The position numbers were made by a program, and so were the translations under genes. DNA of 64,000 nucleotides from Jatrophihabitans sp. GAS493 (lineage in GTDB: Bacteria > Actinomycetota > Actinomycetes > Mycobacteriales > Jatrophihabitantaceae), in NCBI RefSeq assembly GCF_900230215.1, contig NZ_LT907982.1, forward strand, positions 1,922,001-1,986,000, read 5' to 3'. The stretch's first letter is position 1; the number at the start of each line of letters is the position of its first letter. This document shows, piece by piece, positions 1-8,285 of this stretch. The notes below the pieces were generated by a model that saw nothing but the letters and a program-made list of their open reading frames with translations, did not search any database and was not told where the DNA came from.

Positions 1-1
1 A

Positions 2-388
2 GGGCGCGAGAAGATCCGCGAGTTCGCCGAAGCGATCGGAGACTGGAACCCGGTCTACCGGGACTCGGCGGCGGCGAAGGCGCTCGGCTACCAGGACGTG
101 ATCGCACCGCCCACGATGGCCATCGTCGTCTCGATGCGAGCCAGTGCCCAGGTGATCGGCGACCCTGAGCTAGGTCTGGATTACTCCCGCGTGGTCCACG
201 GTGAGCAGCGCTTCGTGCACACCCGTCCGATCCGAGCCGGTGATCAGCTCAGTGTCGTGGTCTCGGTCGAGTCGATTCGCCAGGCCGCCGGCAATGACCT
301 GATCAGTACCAAGAGCGACGCTGTCGATCAGAACGGATCCCTGGTTTTTACCGCCTATTCGACGATCGTGGCCCGAGGAACAGCATGA
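2..388 (+). CDS. hadA: (3R)-hydroxyacyl-ACP dehydratase subunit HadA-like, 5' partial
   Basis: The reading frame is open from base 2, so the gene starts upstream of the window and only the C-terminal 128 residues are seen. The visible part contains the hot-dog-fold hallmarks of the FAS1-like/MaoC N-terminal dehydratase family: a GDWNPVYRD segment, then VIAPPTM, then the HGEQRF strand. In mycobacteria HadA is the non-catalytic, substrate-binding partner of HadB in the beta-hydroxyacyl-ACP dehydratase of fatty acid elongation. The stop overlaps the start of the next gene (ATGA), so the two are translationally coupled. The family assignment is strong. The substrate in this organism is unknown, because a mycolate pathway is not shown by the window. 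Confidence 0.85.
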   Translation, partial: GREKIREFAEAIGDWNPVYRDSAAAKALGYQDVIAPPTMAIVVSMRASAQVIGDPELGLDYSRVVHGEQRFVHTRPIRAGDQLSVVVSVESIRQAAGNDLISTKSDAVDQNGSLVFTAYSTIVARGTA

Positions 389-801
389 TCAACTACGCAG
401 ATGTCGAGGTCGGTACGGCGCTTCCGGCGCAGCAGTTTCCGATCCAGCGCTTCAACCTGGTGCAGTACGCCGGCGCGTCGGGTGACTTCAACCCGATCCA
501 CTGGAACGAGCGCTTCGCTCAAGGGGTCGGCCTGCCCGACGTCATCGCGCACGGCATGTACACGATGGCGCTCAGCGTCCGAGTGGTCTCCGACTGGGTT
601 GGCGATCCTGGCGCGGTGCTGGATTACGGGGTGCGCTTCGTCCGCCCGGTGGTCGTCTCCGACGCCGACGGGGCGACGCTCGATGTCTCGGCCGCCGTCG
701 CCCAGAAGCTCGGCGAGAACACCGTCCGGGTGGACCTGACCGCCACGGTCAATGGGCAGACCGTGCTGGGTCGGGCGCGTGCGGTGGTGCGTCTCGGATG
801 A
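385..801 (+). CDS. hadB: (3R)-hydroxyacyl-ACP dehydratase subunit HadB-like (MaoC family)
   Basis: This is a 138-residue MaoC-like dehydratase. The hydratase-2 motif is complete at about residues 30-40 (GASGDFNPIHW), with Asp34 and His39 as the expected catalytic pair, followed by the conserved HGMYTM segment. It dehydrates 3-hydroxyacyl-ACP in fatty acid elongation, presumably as a heterodimer with the preceding HadA-like protein. It starts at an ATG overlapping the hadA stop. It lies just upstream of tRNA-Trp, secE and nusG, as the had genes do in mycobacteria. No HadC homologue follows; a DUF2505 gene takes that place. Confidence 0.88.
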   Translation: MINYADVEVGTALPAQQFPIQRFNLVQYAGASGDFNPIHWNERFAQGVGLPDVIAHGMYTMALSVRVVSDWVGDPGAVLDYGVRFVRPVVVSDADGATLDVSAAVAQKLGENTVRVDLTATVNGQTVLGRARAVVRLG

Positions 802-1292
802 TGATCGAACTGGACCTGACCCACCCCGCTCCACCTCAGGCGGTCTTCGAGATGCTGACCGACCCAGAGTTCATCGAGAAGCGCTGCGCGGCCAGCGACG
901 CCCTCAGCTTCACCCAGGCCGTCACCACCGATGGGCCGAATACGGTCGTCAGCGTGGAGCGCACCCTGTCAACCGCGGAGCTGCCGGAGCTGCTGCGAAA
1001 CTTCGCCCGCCACGGCATCAAGGTGCACGAGATCCTCACCTGGGGTCCGCCGGCGGACGACGGAGGCCGCGACGTTCAGGTCGCGCTGGACTTCGTCGGC
1101 CAACCGATGAAGATGCGTGGCAATATGCGCCTCGTCCCCACCCCGAACGGCTCCGCCCTCGCGGTGCGAGCCGAGCTGAAGGCGGCGATCCCGCTGCTCG
1201 GCGGCAAGGTCGAGAAGGTGACCGCGCCCTTCATCATCAAGGCCATCAAGACGGAGGAGAAGGTCGGCCACGAGTGGCTGACCAACCGCTAG
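798..1292 (+). CDS. DUF2505 family protein (SRPBCC-like)
   Basis: A 164-residue protein (163 if the second ATG, three bases on, is used). It begins with a hydrophobic-ligand-binding style N-terminus (DLTHPAPPQAVFEMLTDPEF) seen in DUF2505/SRPBCC proteins. It ends with a helix-rich tail (ITKA-like helix, then EEKVGHEWL), also typical of DUF2505. There is no signal peptide or membrane segment. The start overlaps the hadB stop (ATGA), so it is the third gene of the had operon. The biochemical function of DUF2505 is unknown. A role in lipid or acyl-ligand binding would suit both the fold and the neighbours, but this is inference. Confidence 0.75.
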   Translation: MMIELDLTHPAPPQAVFEMLTDPEFIEKRCAASDALSFTQAVTTDGPNTVVSVERTLSTAELPELLRNFARHGIKVHEILTWGPPADDGGRDVQVALDFVGQPMKMRGNMRLVPTPNGSALAVRAELKAAIPLLGGKVEKVTAPFIIKAIKTEEKVGHEWLTNR

Positions 1293-1322
1293 CCGCTTTA
1301 GCTAGCGGTGGGCATCAGTCCA

Positions 1323-2546
1323 CTAGTCGGCGTCGTTCACGAGCTTGGCGATCCGGCTGATCCCCTCGGCCAGGTCGTCGTCGCCGAGGGCGTAGGAGAG
1401 ACGCAGGTACCCCGGCGTGCCGAAGGCCTCTCCCGGCACGACCGCCACCTCGGCCTCTTCGAGGATGGTGGTGGCGAGCTCGGCCGAGGTGGTCGAGACG
1501 CGTCCGTGCAGTGACTTGCCGAGCAGCCCCTTCACCGACGGGTAGACGTAGAACGCCCCCTCCGGGGTCGGGCAGACGATGCCGGGGATGTCGCTGAGCA
1601 TGGAGACGATGGTGAGGCGGCGCCGGTCGAAGGCGGTCCGCATGTCAGCGACCGCGCTGAGATCGCCGGAGACTGCGGCCAGCGCCGCCATCTGAGCCAC
1701 GTTGGAGACGTTCGAGGTGGCGTGCGACTGGAGGTTCGAAGCGCCCTTGATGACGTCGGCCGGTCCGATCATCCAGCCGACCCGCCAGCCGGTCATCGCG
1801 TAGGTCTTGGCGACCCCGTTCAGGATGATCACCTTGTCGCCGAGCTCGGGGGCGGCGGTGGCGATCGAGACGTTCTGCGCGTCGCCGTAGATCAGGTGCT
1901 CGTAGATCTCGTCGGTGACGACCCAGAGGTCATGCCCGGCGGCCCAGGCCCCGATGGCCGCGACCTGATCCGGCGGGTAGACCGCGCCGGTCGGGTTGGA
2001 GGGCGAGACGAAGAGGAGCACCTTGGTGCGCGGCGTTACGGCGGCTTCCAACTGCTCCACCGAGGCCAGGTAGCCGGTGGTCTCATCGGTGTCGACGACC
2101 ACGGACTTGCCGCCGGCCAGGGCGATCGCCTCGGGGTAGGTGGTCCAGTAGGGGGCGATGACGATGACCTCGTCGCCCGGGTTGAGCAGGGTGGCGAAGG
2201 TGTTGTAGACGGCCTGCTTGCCACCGTTGGTGATGAGCACCTGGGCGGCCTCCACCTGGTAGCCGGAGTCGCGCAGTGTCTTGTCGGCCACCGCGGAGCG
2301 GAGTTCGGGCAGTCCGGGGACGGGGGAGTAGCGGTGATTGCGGGGTTCGTGGGCGGCCCGGACGGCGGCGTCGACGATGTAGCCCGGCGTCGGGAAGTCG
2401 GGCTCACCGGCACCGAAGCCGATGACCGGCCGTCCGGCGGCCTTGAGGGCCTTGGCCTTCGCGTCCACCGCGAGGGTGGCGGATTCGGCGATGGCGGCGA
2501 TACGGTCAGAGATGCGGTGGCCTGAGGTGTTTCCCATGCCTGCCAT
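1323..2546 (-). CDS. aspC: Pyridoxal-phosphate aminotransferase, aspartate aminotransferase family
   Basis: A 407-residue class I/II aminotransferase transferring amino groups between aspartate and 2-oxoglutarate or similar substrates, in the cytoplasm. Fold-type I landmarks are present: [10 protein letters not shown] near residue 45, ITNGGKQA near 105, SPSNPTG near 181 (Asn184), TDEIYEHL near 211 (Asp212), and the PLP-binding lysine in [14 protein letters not shown] (Lys247). An arginine in YLRLSYA near the C-terminus would bind the alpha-carboxylate. The gene is divergent from tRNA-Trp/secE, an arrangement also known in Streptomyces. An ATG nine bases downstream is an equally possible start. 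Exact substrate choice cannot be read from the sequence. Confidence 0.9.
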   Translation of the reverse strand: MAGMGNTSGHRISDRIAAIAESATLAVDAKAKALKAAGRPVIGFGAGEPDFPTPGYIVDAAVRAAHEPRNHRYSPVPGLPELRSAVADKTLRDSGYQVEAAQVLITNGGKQAVYNTFATLLNPGDEVIVIAPYWTTYPEAIALAGGKSVVVDTDETTGYLASVEQLEAAVTPRTKVLLFVSPSNPTGAVYPPDQVAAIGAWAAGHDLWVVTDEIYEHLIYGDAQNVSIATAAPELGDKVIILNGVAKTYAMTGWRVGWMIGPADVIKGASNLQSHATSNVSNVAQMAALAAVSGDLSAVADMRTAFDRRRLTIVSMLSDIPGIVCPTPEGAFYVYPSVKGLLGKSLHGRVSTTSAELATTILEEAEVAVVPGEAFGTPGYLRLSYALGDDDLAEGISRIAKLVNDAD

Positions 2547-2797
2547 GGTCCCAGATCGGGGTGGGTGCTCGCGACCCGGTTATCCCGGCCGGGCGTGCGG
2601 GCCCGCACGCTTGCCCTTGATTCCGGTCAGCTCCGGACGGCTTGGACCGCGGTTGGCCGCGCTTGGACCGCGCTTGGACCTTGGCGGATTGCCACGTACA
2701 CTCGACAACTGGACCCGAGTTGGGTGTGCGTCAGCATGCGCAAACTCAGGTCTGTAGTTGTGTAAGCGTAGATGTGCAAGCAGCAGTAGCAGGTCTT
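2547..2797. other. Divergent intergenic region between aminotransferase and tRNA-Trp
   Basis: About 250 bases with no gene. It holds a perfect 18-bp palindrome at 2593-2610 (GCGTGCGGG followed by its complement). It also holds short imperfect tandem copies of CTTGGACCGCG at 2641-2684. Promoters for both the aminotransferase and the tRNA/secE transcript must lie here, but I see no convincing -35/-10 pair. Confidence 0.5.
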
Positions 2798-2870
2798 AGG
2801 GGCGTGGCTCAATTGGTAGAGCACCGGTCTCCAAAACCGGTGGTTGCAGGTTCAAGTCCTGTCGCCCCTG
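2798..2870 (+). tRNA. trpT: tRNA-Trp (anticodon CCA)
   Basis: A full cloverleaf can be drawn. The acceptor stem AGGGGCG at 2798-2804 pairs with CGCCCCT at 2863-2869. There is a D-arm with GGCTC...GAGC, an anticodon stem CCGGT/ACCGG with loop CTCCAAA, and a T-arm CAGG-TTCAAGT-CCTG. The anticodon is CCA, which reads UGG (Trp). The discriminator base is G2870 and the 3' CCA is encoded at 2871-2873. A tRNA-Trp immediately upstream of secE is the standard actinobacterial arrangement. Confidence 0.97.
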
Positions 2871-3000
2871 CCATGGCTGAACGAGTCATAGAGATTTCGA
2901 TCAGTCAGCTGTAGTTCAGTCAGGTTGTCTGCCGGCCGGCAGGCATATGTCAGCAATACCGGGGTCCGAGCCGAATCGGACACCTTCGAAAGGAGCGATC

Positions 3001-3234
3001 GTGACCGCGACCAGCACCGAGAAGTCTTCGTCGCGTCCGTCCAGCGGGCGTGGCTGGTTCGTCATTCGCTTCCTGCGCGAAATGGTCTCCGAGCTGCGCA
3101 AGGTCATCTGGCCTTCCCGCAAGGAGCTCATCACGTACACCATCGTCGTCATCGTCTTTGTGGTGATCATGGTGTCGCTGGTGGCCGGGCTCGACATCGC
3201 CTTCACCAAGCTCGTCGTCTGGTTGTTCGGTTAG
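3001..3234 (+). CDS. secE: Preprotein translocase subunit SecE
   Basis: A 77-residue membrane protein. A polar N-terminus of about 35 residues is followed by the conserved SecE amphipathic stretch (FLREMVSELRKVIWPSRKEL) and one transmembrane helix (YTIVVIVFVVIMVSLVAGL). It is the essential small subunit of the SecYEG channel in the cytoplasmic membrane. I chose the GTG at 3001 because it has an AAAGGAG ribosome site a few bases upstream. An in-frame ATG at 2947 would add 18 unconserved residues. nusG follows, as is usual. Confidence 0.95.
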   Translation: MTATSTEKSSSRPSSGRGWFVIRFLREMVSELRKVIWPSRKELITYTIVVIVFVVIMVSLVAGLDIAFTKLVVWLFG

Positions 3235-3325
3235 CGGCTGATTGCTCCCGCATCTGCCGTATCCCCCGCCGTACCAGTCGCCGAACCTGGCGAGTCCGAG
3301 TAACTCAAAGCTAGAAAGAGAGATT

Positions 3326-4258
3326 GTGTCCGACTTCGACAGCGCTGCCGATGACCGCAGCGACCTGCGCAACCCCTTCGCCGTGGCCGGTTCGGGTACC
3401 CCGACCGCCGATGTGGCCGACGAGGCGCAGTCCCTGGCCGCCGAAGACGTCGCCAACGGCGGCGCCGGTGACGACGAGCACCTCGACATCGCCGAGGCCG
3501 CACACCTACTCGGAGCTGACGACGACGAGGCCGACTCGCTCATCGCCGAGGCCGGCACCGACAGCGACGACGATTCGGTCGCCATCCTCACCGGCGCCGA
3601 TGACAGCACTGAGGCGGTGGAGCCGGCTCCGGCTGACTCCGACGAGCCGGAGGAGGACCCGATCGAGGTGCTCCGTCGCGAGCTGCGCACCGCCTTCGGT
3701 GACTGGTACGTCGTGCACTCCTACGCCGGCTACGAGAACAAGGTGAAGACCAACCTGGAGAGCCGGATCACCTCGCTGGACATGGAGGACTACATCTTCC
3801 AGGTCGAGGTGCCGACCGAAGAGGTCCTGGAGATCAAGAACGGCAAGCGGCAGACGGTCAACCGCAAGGTCTTCCCGGGCTACATCCTGGTTCGGATGGA
3901 CCTCAACGACGAGTCCTGGGGTGCGGTTCGCAACACCCCGGGCGTCACCGGTTTCGTCGGCGCCACCTCGCGCCCGTCGCCGCTGACGATCGACGAGGTC
4001 GTCAAGATCCTGGCTCCGGCCACCGAGAAGGCCGCAGTCATGGCCGGTGGCAAGCCGACGTCGACGGAGAAGCAGATTGTCGAGACCGTCGACTACAGCA
4101 TCGGTGAGTCGGTCACGGTGATGGACGGTCCGTTCGCCACCCTGCCGGCCACGATCTCCGAGATCGACCCGCTGCACCAGAAGCTGCAGGTGCTGGTCTC
4201 GATCTTCGGGCGCGAGACTCCGGTCGAGCTGTCCTTCAGCCAAGTTTCAAAGATCTAA
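3326..4258 (+). CDS. nusG: Transcription termination/antitermination protein NusG
   Basis: A 310-residue NusG. Residues 1 to about 120 are an acidic, Ala/Asp/Glu-rich and probably disordered extension, as in many actinobacteria. The NGN domain starts at [16 protein letters not shown] (Asp126). A C-terminal KOW domain follows ([18 protein letters not shown] onward). NusG binds RNA polymerase and links it to Rho or to ribosomal S10. The start is taken as the GTG at 3326, preceded by GAAAGAGAG. An upstream in-frame start at 3242 would add a proline-rich stretch that does not look coding. It lies directly after secE and before rplK. Confidence 0.93.
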   Translation: MSDFDSAADDRSDLRNPFAVAGSGTPTADVADEAQSLAAEDVANGGAGDDEHLDIAEAAHLLGADDDEADSLIAEAGTDSDDDSVAILTGADDSTEAVEPAPADSDEPEEDPIEVLRRELRTAFGDWYVVHSYAGYENKVKTNLESRITSLDMEDYIFQVEVPTEEVLEIKNGKRQTVNRKVFPGYILVRMDLNDESWGAVRNTPGVTGFVGATSRPSPLTIDEVVKILAPATEKAAVMAGGKPTSTEKQIVETVDYSIGESVTVMDGPFATLPATISEIDPLHQKLQVLVSIFGRETPVELSFSQVSKI

Positions 4259-4295
4259 GTTTTCAATCAAGTAACCACCAGAAGAAGAGAAGACA

Positions 4296-4727
4296 ATGCC
4301 TCCCAAGAAGAAGCTAGCCGCGATCATCAAGCTGCAGATCAAGGCTGGTGCCGCCAACCCGGCGCCGCCGGTCGGCCCTGCGCTCGGTCAGCACGGCGTG
4401 AACATCATGGAGTTCTGCAAGGCCTACAACGCCGCGACCGAGTCGCAGCGCGGCCAGATCGTCCCGGTCGAGATCTCCGTGTACGAAGACCGTTCATTCA
4501 CCTTCATCACCAAGACCCCGCCGGCAGCGCGTCTGCTGCTCGCGGCGGCTGGTGTGGAGAAGGGTAGCGGCGAGCCGCACAAGACCAAGGTCGCCAAGGT
4601 CACCCAGGCCCAGGTCCGCGAGATCGCCCAGACCAAGATGGAAGACCTCAACGCCAACGACATCGACCAGGCCGCGAAGATCATCGCCGGCACTGCTCGT
4701 TCGATGGGCATCACCGTAGAGGGCTAA
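4296..4727 (+). CDS. rplK: 50S ribosomal protein L11
   Basis: 143 residues, the normal length for L11. The N-terminal domain has the conserved proline-rich [20 protein letters not shown] segment that binds release and elongation factors and thiopeptide antibiotics. The C-terminal rRNA-binding domain ends in [18 protein letters not shown]11 forms the GTPase-associated centre on 23S rRNA. It follows nusG after 37 bases with an AGAAGAGAAG purine-rich ribosome site. Confidence 0.97.
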
Positions 4728-4833
4728 GTCCCCTACCAGCCGCCGCAGGGCGGTTGAGCAGTACCGCACGAGTGGGAGGACGGCCGATGGTCGGCGTCCG
4801 CTAACACCACAAGCACCACGAAGGAGCACCACC

Positions 4834-5550
4834 ATGGCACAGCGCAGCAAGGCCTACCGCAAGGCAGCGGAACTCATCGAGGCCGACAAGATCTACTCCC
4901 CGCTCGAGGCGGCGACTCTGGCCACCAAGGCCACCCCGACCAAGTTCGACGCCACCGTCGAGGCCGCTCTCGGCCTCGGTGTCGACCCGCGCAAGGCCGA
5001 CCAGATGGTCCGCGGCACGGTCAGCCTGCCGCACGGCACCGGCAAGACCGCCCGCGTCATCGTCTTCGCCACCGGCGACAAGGCCGAAGAGGCTCGCGCC
5101 GCGGGTGCCGACAAGGTTGGCAGTGACGACCTGATCCAGGAGATCACCGACGGCTTCCTCGACTTCGACGCCGCGATCGCCACCCCGGACCAGATGGCCA
5201 AGGTCGGCCGTATCGCGCGTGTCCTCGGCCCGCGTGGCCTCATGCCCAACCCGAAGACCGGAACGGTTACTCCGGACGTCGCGAAGGCAGTGGCCGACAT
5301 CAAGGGCGGCAAGATCAGCTTCCGCGTCGACAAGCAGTCGAACCTGCACCTCGTGCTCGGCAAGGCCTCGTTCACCCCGGCTCAGCTGGTCGAGAACTAC
5401 GCCGCCGCGCTCGATGAGGTGCTGCGGGCGAAGCCGTCGTCATCCAAGGGCAAGTACGTCAAGAAGGTCACCTTCTCGACCACGATGGGCCCGGGTATCC
5501 CGGTTGACGCCAACCGCACCCGCAACCTGCTGGAAGACACCACTTCCTGA
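4834..5550 (+). CDS. rplA: 50S ribosomal protein L1
   Basis: 238 residues, the normal length. The L1 signature is clear ([20 protein letters not shown]), along with the N-terminal [18 protein letters not shown] segment. L1 forms the mobile stalk near the ribosomal E site and in many bacteria represses its own operon by binding the mRNA leader. It lies 106 bases after rplK with a clear AAGGAG site before the ATG. Normally rplJ would follow; here a hairpin and a four-gene protease/sigma cassette intervene. Confidence 0.97.
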   Translation: MAQRSKAYRKAAELIEADKIYSPLEAATLATKATPTKFDATVEAALGLGVDPRKADQMVRGTVSLPHGTGKTARVIVFATGDKAEEARAAGADKVGSDDLIQEITDGFLDFDAAIATPDQMAKVGRIARVLGPRGLMPNPKTGTVTPDVAKAVADIKGGKISFRVDKQSNLHLVLGKASFTPAQLVENYAAALDEVLRAKPSSSKGKYVKKVTFSTTMGPGIPVDANRTRNLLEDTTS

Positions 5551-5554
5551 TCGC

Positions 5555-5597
5555 TTTTGGCACACCTGCAGGGATTATCCCGGTCGGTGTGCCAAAA
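5555..5597. repeat. 12-bp inverted repeat just after rplA
   Basis: TTTTGGCACACC at 5555-5566 is matched perfectly by GGTGTGCCAAAA at 5586-5597, with a 19-base interior. It begins four bases after the rplA stop. The A/T-flanked ends would give a U-run on either strand, so it may be a first, larger terminator-like structure or an operator. Confidence 0.6.
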
Positions 5598-5619
5598 CCG
5601 CAGGGCCGGACATACGAAA

Positions 5620-5660
5620 ACAGCCGGACCGCCAATCGCTGGCGGTCCGGCTGTCTTCAT
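5620..5660 (+). terminator. Rho-independent terminator after the secE-nusG-rplK-rplA block
   Basis: A perfect 15-bp GC-rich stem, ACAGCCGGACCGCCA (5620-5634) and its complement (5640-5654), closes a five-base loop. It is followed by CTTCATAT and preceded by an A-run (GAAAA). The U-tract is weak, but the stem is very stable. It should end the L11/L1 transcript before the protease cassette. Confidence 0.7.
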
Positions 5661-6075
5661 ATCTGGGCTTGCTGACCGGATGGTCGCGCCACCATGGTCG
5701 CCGGCGAGTCGTTGGTTCCCCCGAACCACTCCTCGCCGAAGGCCCTGATCCCCCCACGCGTACCCGGCTACAGCGATGAGGAGCCGAGCGGTAACCCTCG
5801 TACCGTCCGGTTCCTCACCTTGCCCGACGGTTTTCAGTGCGCACCGTCATGGGGGTAGAGATGCGCAATAGGAATCTGATACATCGAAGTCGAAATTTTC
5901 TTTCGAAGCGTCGTGGCGCACATTTCCGCCGCCGATGTATCAGGCGCACTCCGGGCGGCTCTGACAGTGAGTAATGCCCATCGGCGCGTCCACGTCGGTC
6001 CCTAGTCAGCCAGAGCGGGCTGGCCTAGGATTTCGACGTGGCTTAGCGGCCCGCTCACATTAAAGGTGGCCCTTG
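5661..6075. other. Intergenic region upstream of the protease/sigma/CHAT operon
   Basis: About 415 bases without a gene. It contains a spaced 11-bp inverted repeat, CTGATACATCG (5876-5886) and CGATGTATCAG (5933-5943), with the arms 46 bases apart. A TAGGAT hexamer at 6026-6031 is a possible -10 element about 45 bases before the start codon, without a good -35. The AT-rich stretch around 5886-5910 stands out from its surroundings. It is a plausible control region for the operon. Confidence 0.45.
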
Positions 6076-7698
6076 ATGACCTCGTCCAAACCGCCCGCCA
6101 GCAACGAGCCGACCGGCGGCGGATCGGTTCCGCTCCGTCGCCGCGAACCCCATCTGAGCCCGCCGGCGTACGTGCTGAACAAGCACGATTCGCGGGTGCT
6201 CGATCCCGACACCGCAGTCCGATTTCCCGGGCAGATCATCCGTCCGACGATCTACGTCGCGGCTCAGTTGCTCGTTCGCTATGGGATCTTCGAGGCCGTC
6301 CGCGAGGATCTGGACAAGGCGGCGGGGGAGAGCTTCACGGTTGAGGCCGACCTGCCGGACGAGCGGATGCTCGAATTCGCACGCGAAAACGAGCTGCTCG
6401 AACTCGCCGGAAATGTACTGCGAGTTCGGGTACGACTTGTGCCGGTCGCCAAGGGTCCGAGTGTCCCAGCGGACGCGTGGACCGTGCTGCAGAACTTCCG
6501 CCAGATTGTCGGCCGTGACTCCGAACGCGGACGAGCTGTCACGCTCAATCACCTGCTCACGGCGAGCGCTGAGATCGACGGTTCGCCCAAGACGTGGGGC
6601 TCGGGACTCGTCGGCGCTCCCAAGACATGGGGATCAGGCGTCACCCCGAGCGACGAATACGCAGTGATCGGCTATGGCGGTCGGCAGCCGGTGAACTGGA
6701 TCGGCCCGAAGCCGGCCAGGCACTCTGATGCGAAGGTGATTGCGCAGGCCGGCCGCCGACCGGTGGTGGCAATTCTCGACACCGGGGTCGGCGAACACGA
6801 CTGGCTGACCGACGACGTCGTCGACCGTGAACCAAAGGCGGGCATTCATCGAATCGGTCTCACAGACCCGGACACCAGCCCCGAGACGACCGGTGTCCTG
6901 AGCGACCCCCTGGAGGGCACGCTGGATTCGGACGCCGGTCATGGGACGTTCATCGCGGGGCTCATCCGGCAGAAGTGCCCGGATGCCAAGATCCTTTCGG
7001 TGCGGGTTATGTACGGCGACGGCGCCGTCAATGAACAGGACCTTCTCGACGCGCTTAACTGGCTCCTTTTCCGTCATGCCGCGGCTGTGCGATCAGGGGA
7101 CACGACGCAGCTCATTGACGTCATCTCGTTGTCGTTCGGCTACTACCACGAGGAGCCGGCTGACTTCGCGTTCGACCAGCAATTGATGGACCCCCTCCGA
7201 GAGTTCAGTGTGCGTGGTGTCGTCGTCGTGGCGGCGGCCGGCAACGACGCCACGGCCCGTCATATGTACCCGGCGGGCTTCGCGCCGCACGCGGGCGGAC
7301 CTATCACCGGCGGCCACGACCTAGTGCCTCTGATCAGCGTTGGCGCGACGAACCCGAATGGCAAGTCCACTGCGCTCTTCTCCAATGACGGATCGTGGGT
7401 GCTGTGCAAGCGTCCGGGGGCGGCCGTGATCAGCTCGCTCCCCAAGACCTTCAATGCCTCGCAGCAGTCCGGGGTGAGATTGAAGATCAAAGGCGTGGTA
7501 CGAGCTACGATCGATCCAGATGACTTCCGCGGTGGGTTCGCAGTCTGGAGCGGGACCTCGTTCGCCGCGCCGATTCTGGCCGGTCAGCTTGCGCGCAAGC
7601 TGCAATCCATCGGTTCTCTCAATCAAACGGATACCGTGTCCGCGGTCAACCGCGGCTGGGAAGCCGTCACCGCAGTTGCGAAGCTGGTGCGACCATGA
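6076..7698 (+). CDS. Cytoplasmic S8 subtilisin-like serine protease
   Basis: 540 residues from the ATG at 6076. The catalytic triad of the S8 family is complete: Asp235 in VVAILDTGV, His289 in GHGTFIAGLI, Ser495 in GTSFAAP, with the oxyanion Asn390 in AAAGND. There is no signal peptide or membrane segment, so the enzyme should act in the cytoplasm. The first 230 residues are an N-terminal domain I do not recognise, perhaps an inhibitory prodomain. It carries a duplicated motif PKTWGSG at residues 171-177 and 182-188, just before the protease domain. The stop overlaps the sigma-factor start (ATGA). Its physiological substrate is unknown; gene coupling suggests a component of the same cassette. 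Confidence 0.9.
   Translation: MTSSKPPASNEPTGGGSVPLRRREPHLSPPAYVLNKHDSRVLDPDTAVRFPGQIIRPTIYVAAQLLVRYGIFEAVREDLDKAAGESFTVEADLPDERMLEFARENELLELAGNVLRVRVRLVPVAKGPSVPADAWTVLQNFRQIVGRDSERGRAVTLNHLLTASAEIDGSPKTWGSGLVGAPKTWGSGVTPSDEYAVIGYGGRQPVNWIGPKPARHSDAKVIAQAGRRPVVAILDTGVGEHDWLTDDVVDREPKAGIHRIGLTDPDTSPETTGVLSDPLEGTLDSDAGHGTFIAGLIRQKCPDAKILSVRVMYGDGAVNEQDLLDALNWLLFRHAAAVRSGDTTQLIDVISLSFGYYHEEPADFAFDQQLMDPLREFSVRGVVVVAAAGNDATARHMYPAGFAPHAGGPITGGHDLVPLISVGATNPNGKSTALFSNDGSWVLCKRPGAAVISSLPKTFNASQQSGVRLKIKGVVRATIDPDDFRGGFAVWSGTSFAAPILAGQLARKLQSIGSLNQTDTVSAVNRGWEAVTAVAKLVRP
6586..6639 (+). repeat. Duplicated PKTWGSG coding motif
   Basis: Two copies of the heptapeptide PKTWGSG (bases 6586-6606 and 6619-6639, period 33 bases) lie between the N-terminal region and the S8 domain. 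The copies differ at several synonymous positions (ACG/ACA, GGC/GGA, TCG/TCA) but not in protein, which points to selection on the peptide. Confidence 0.8.
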
Positions 7699-8285
7699 TC
7701 GGCGCGGACCCCGTCCCTGAGACTCTCTCGGCGAAGGCCGGACACCTCTTCGAGGCTTATCGAAGTCAGGAACCGGAGGCGATGGCAGATCTCGTCGCGC
7801 TGGTCTCGCCGATCCTTTGGCATACTGCGCGCGCGGCACGTCTCGATCAGGCGACTGCCGAGGACGTCGTGCAGACGACATGGCTCGCGCTGCTGCGGCA
7901 CGCTCCGTCGATCAGCTCCCCAGCTGCAGTGCTGCAGTGGCTCGTGGTCACAGCGCGACGCGAGGCATGGCGAGTCAGCCGGGTGCAGAGCCGGGTCAAG
8001 CCGGAGGAGTTCACCGGCGAGGAGATCGCCACGCCGGAGAAGGACGGCCCCGAGATGATCGTCGTTCGCAATGCCGGCGACGACGTGCTGTGGCGGCATC
8101 TCTCGGCGCTGCCGGAGCGCTGCCAGCAACTGCTTCGGGTCATCGCCTTCTCTGATCGTCCTGACTACAACCAACTAGCGACGGCGTTGGGCATGCCCGT
8201 CGGAAGCATCGGCCCGACCAGGGGTCGCTGCCTAGCCAAACTTCGCGCGCAGCTAGCTGCCGACTCGGACTGGGAGTACGCATGA
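7695..8285 (+). CDS. ECF-type RNA polymerase sigma factor
   Basis: 196 residues with the two-domain layout of extracytoplasmic-function sigma factors. Region 2 covers about residues 20-90 (LDQATAEDVVQTTWLALLRH and AAVLQWLVVTARREAWR). Region 4 covers about 130-190 (LPERCQQLLRVIAF, then an LATALGMPVGSIGPTRGRCL helix-turn-helix). There is no long C-terminal extension and no recognisable zinc-binding anti-sigma gene next to it. It is translationally coupled to the protease gene before it and the 168-residue gene after it (ATGA at both junctions). It probably directs RNA polymerase to a small regulon, possibly its own operon. Confidence 0.9.
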   Translation: MIGADPVPETLSAKAGHLFEAYRSQEPEAMADLVALVSPILWHTARAARLDQATAEDVVQTTWLALLRHAPSISSPAAVLQWLVVTARREAWRVSRVQSRVKPEEFTGEEIATPEKDGPEMIVVRNAGDDVLWRHLSALPERCQQLLRVIAFSDRPDYNQLATALGMPVGSIGPTRGRCLAKLRAQLAADSDWEYA

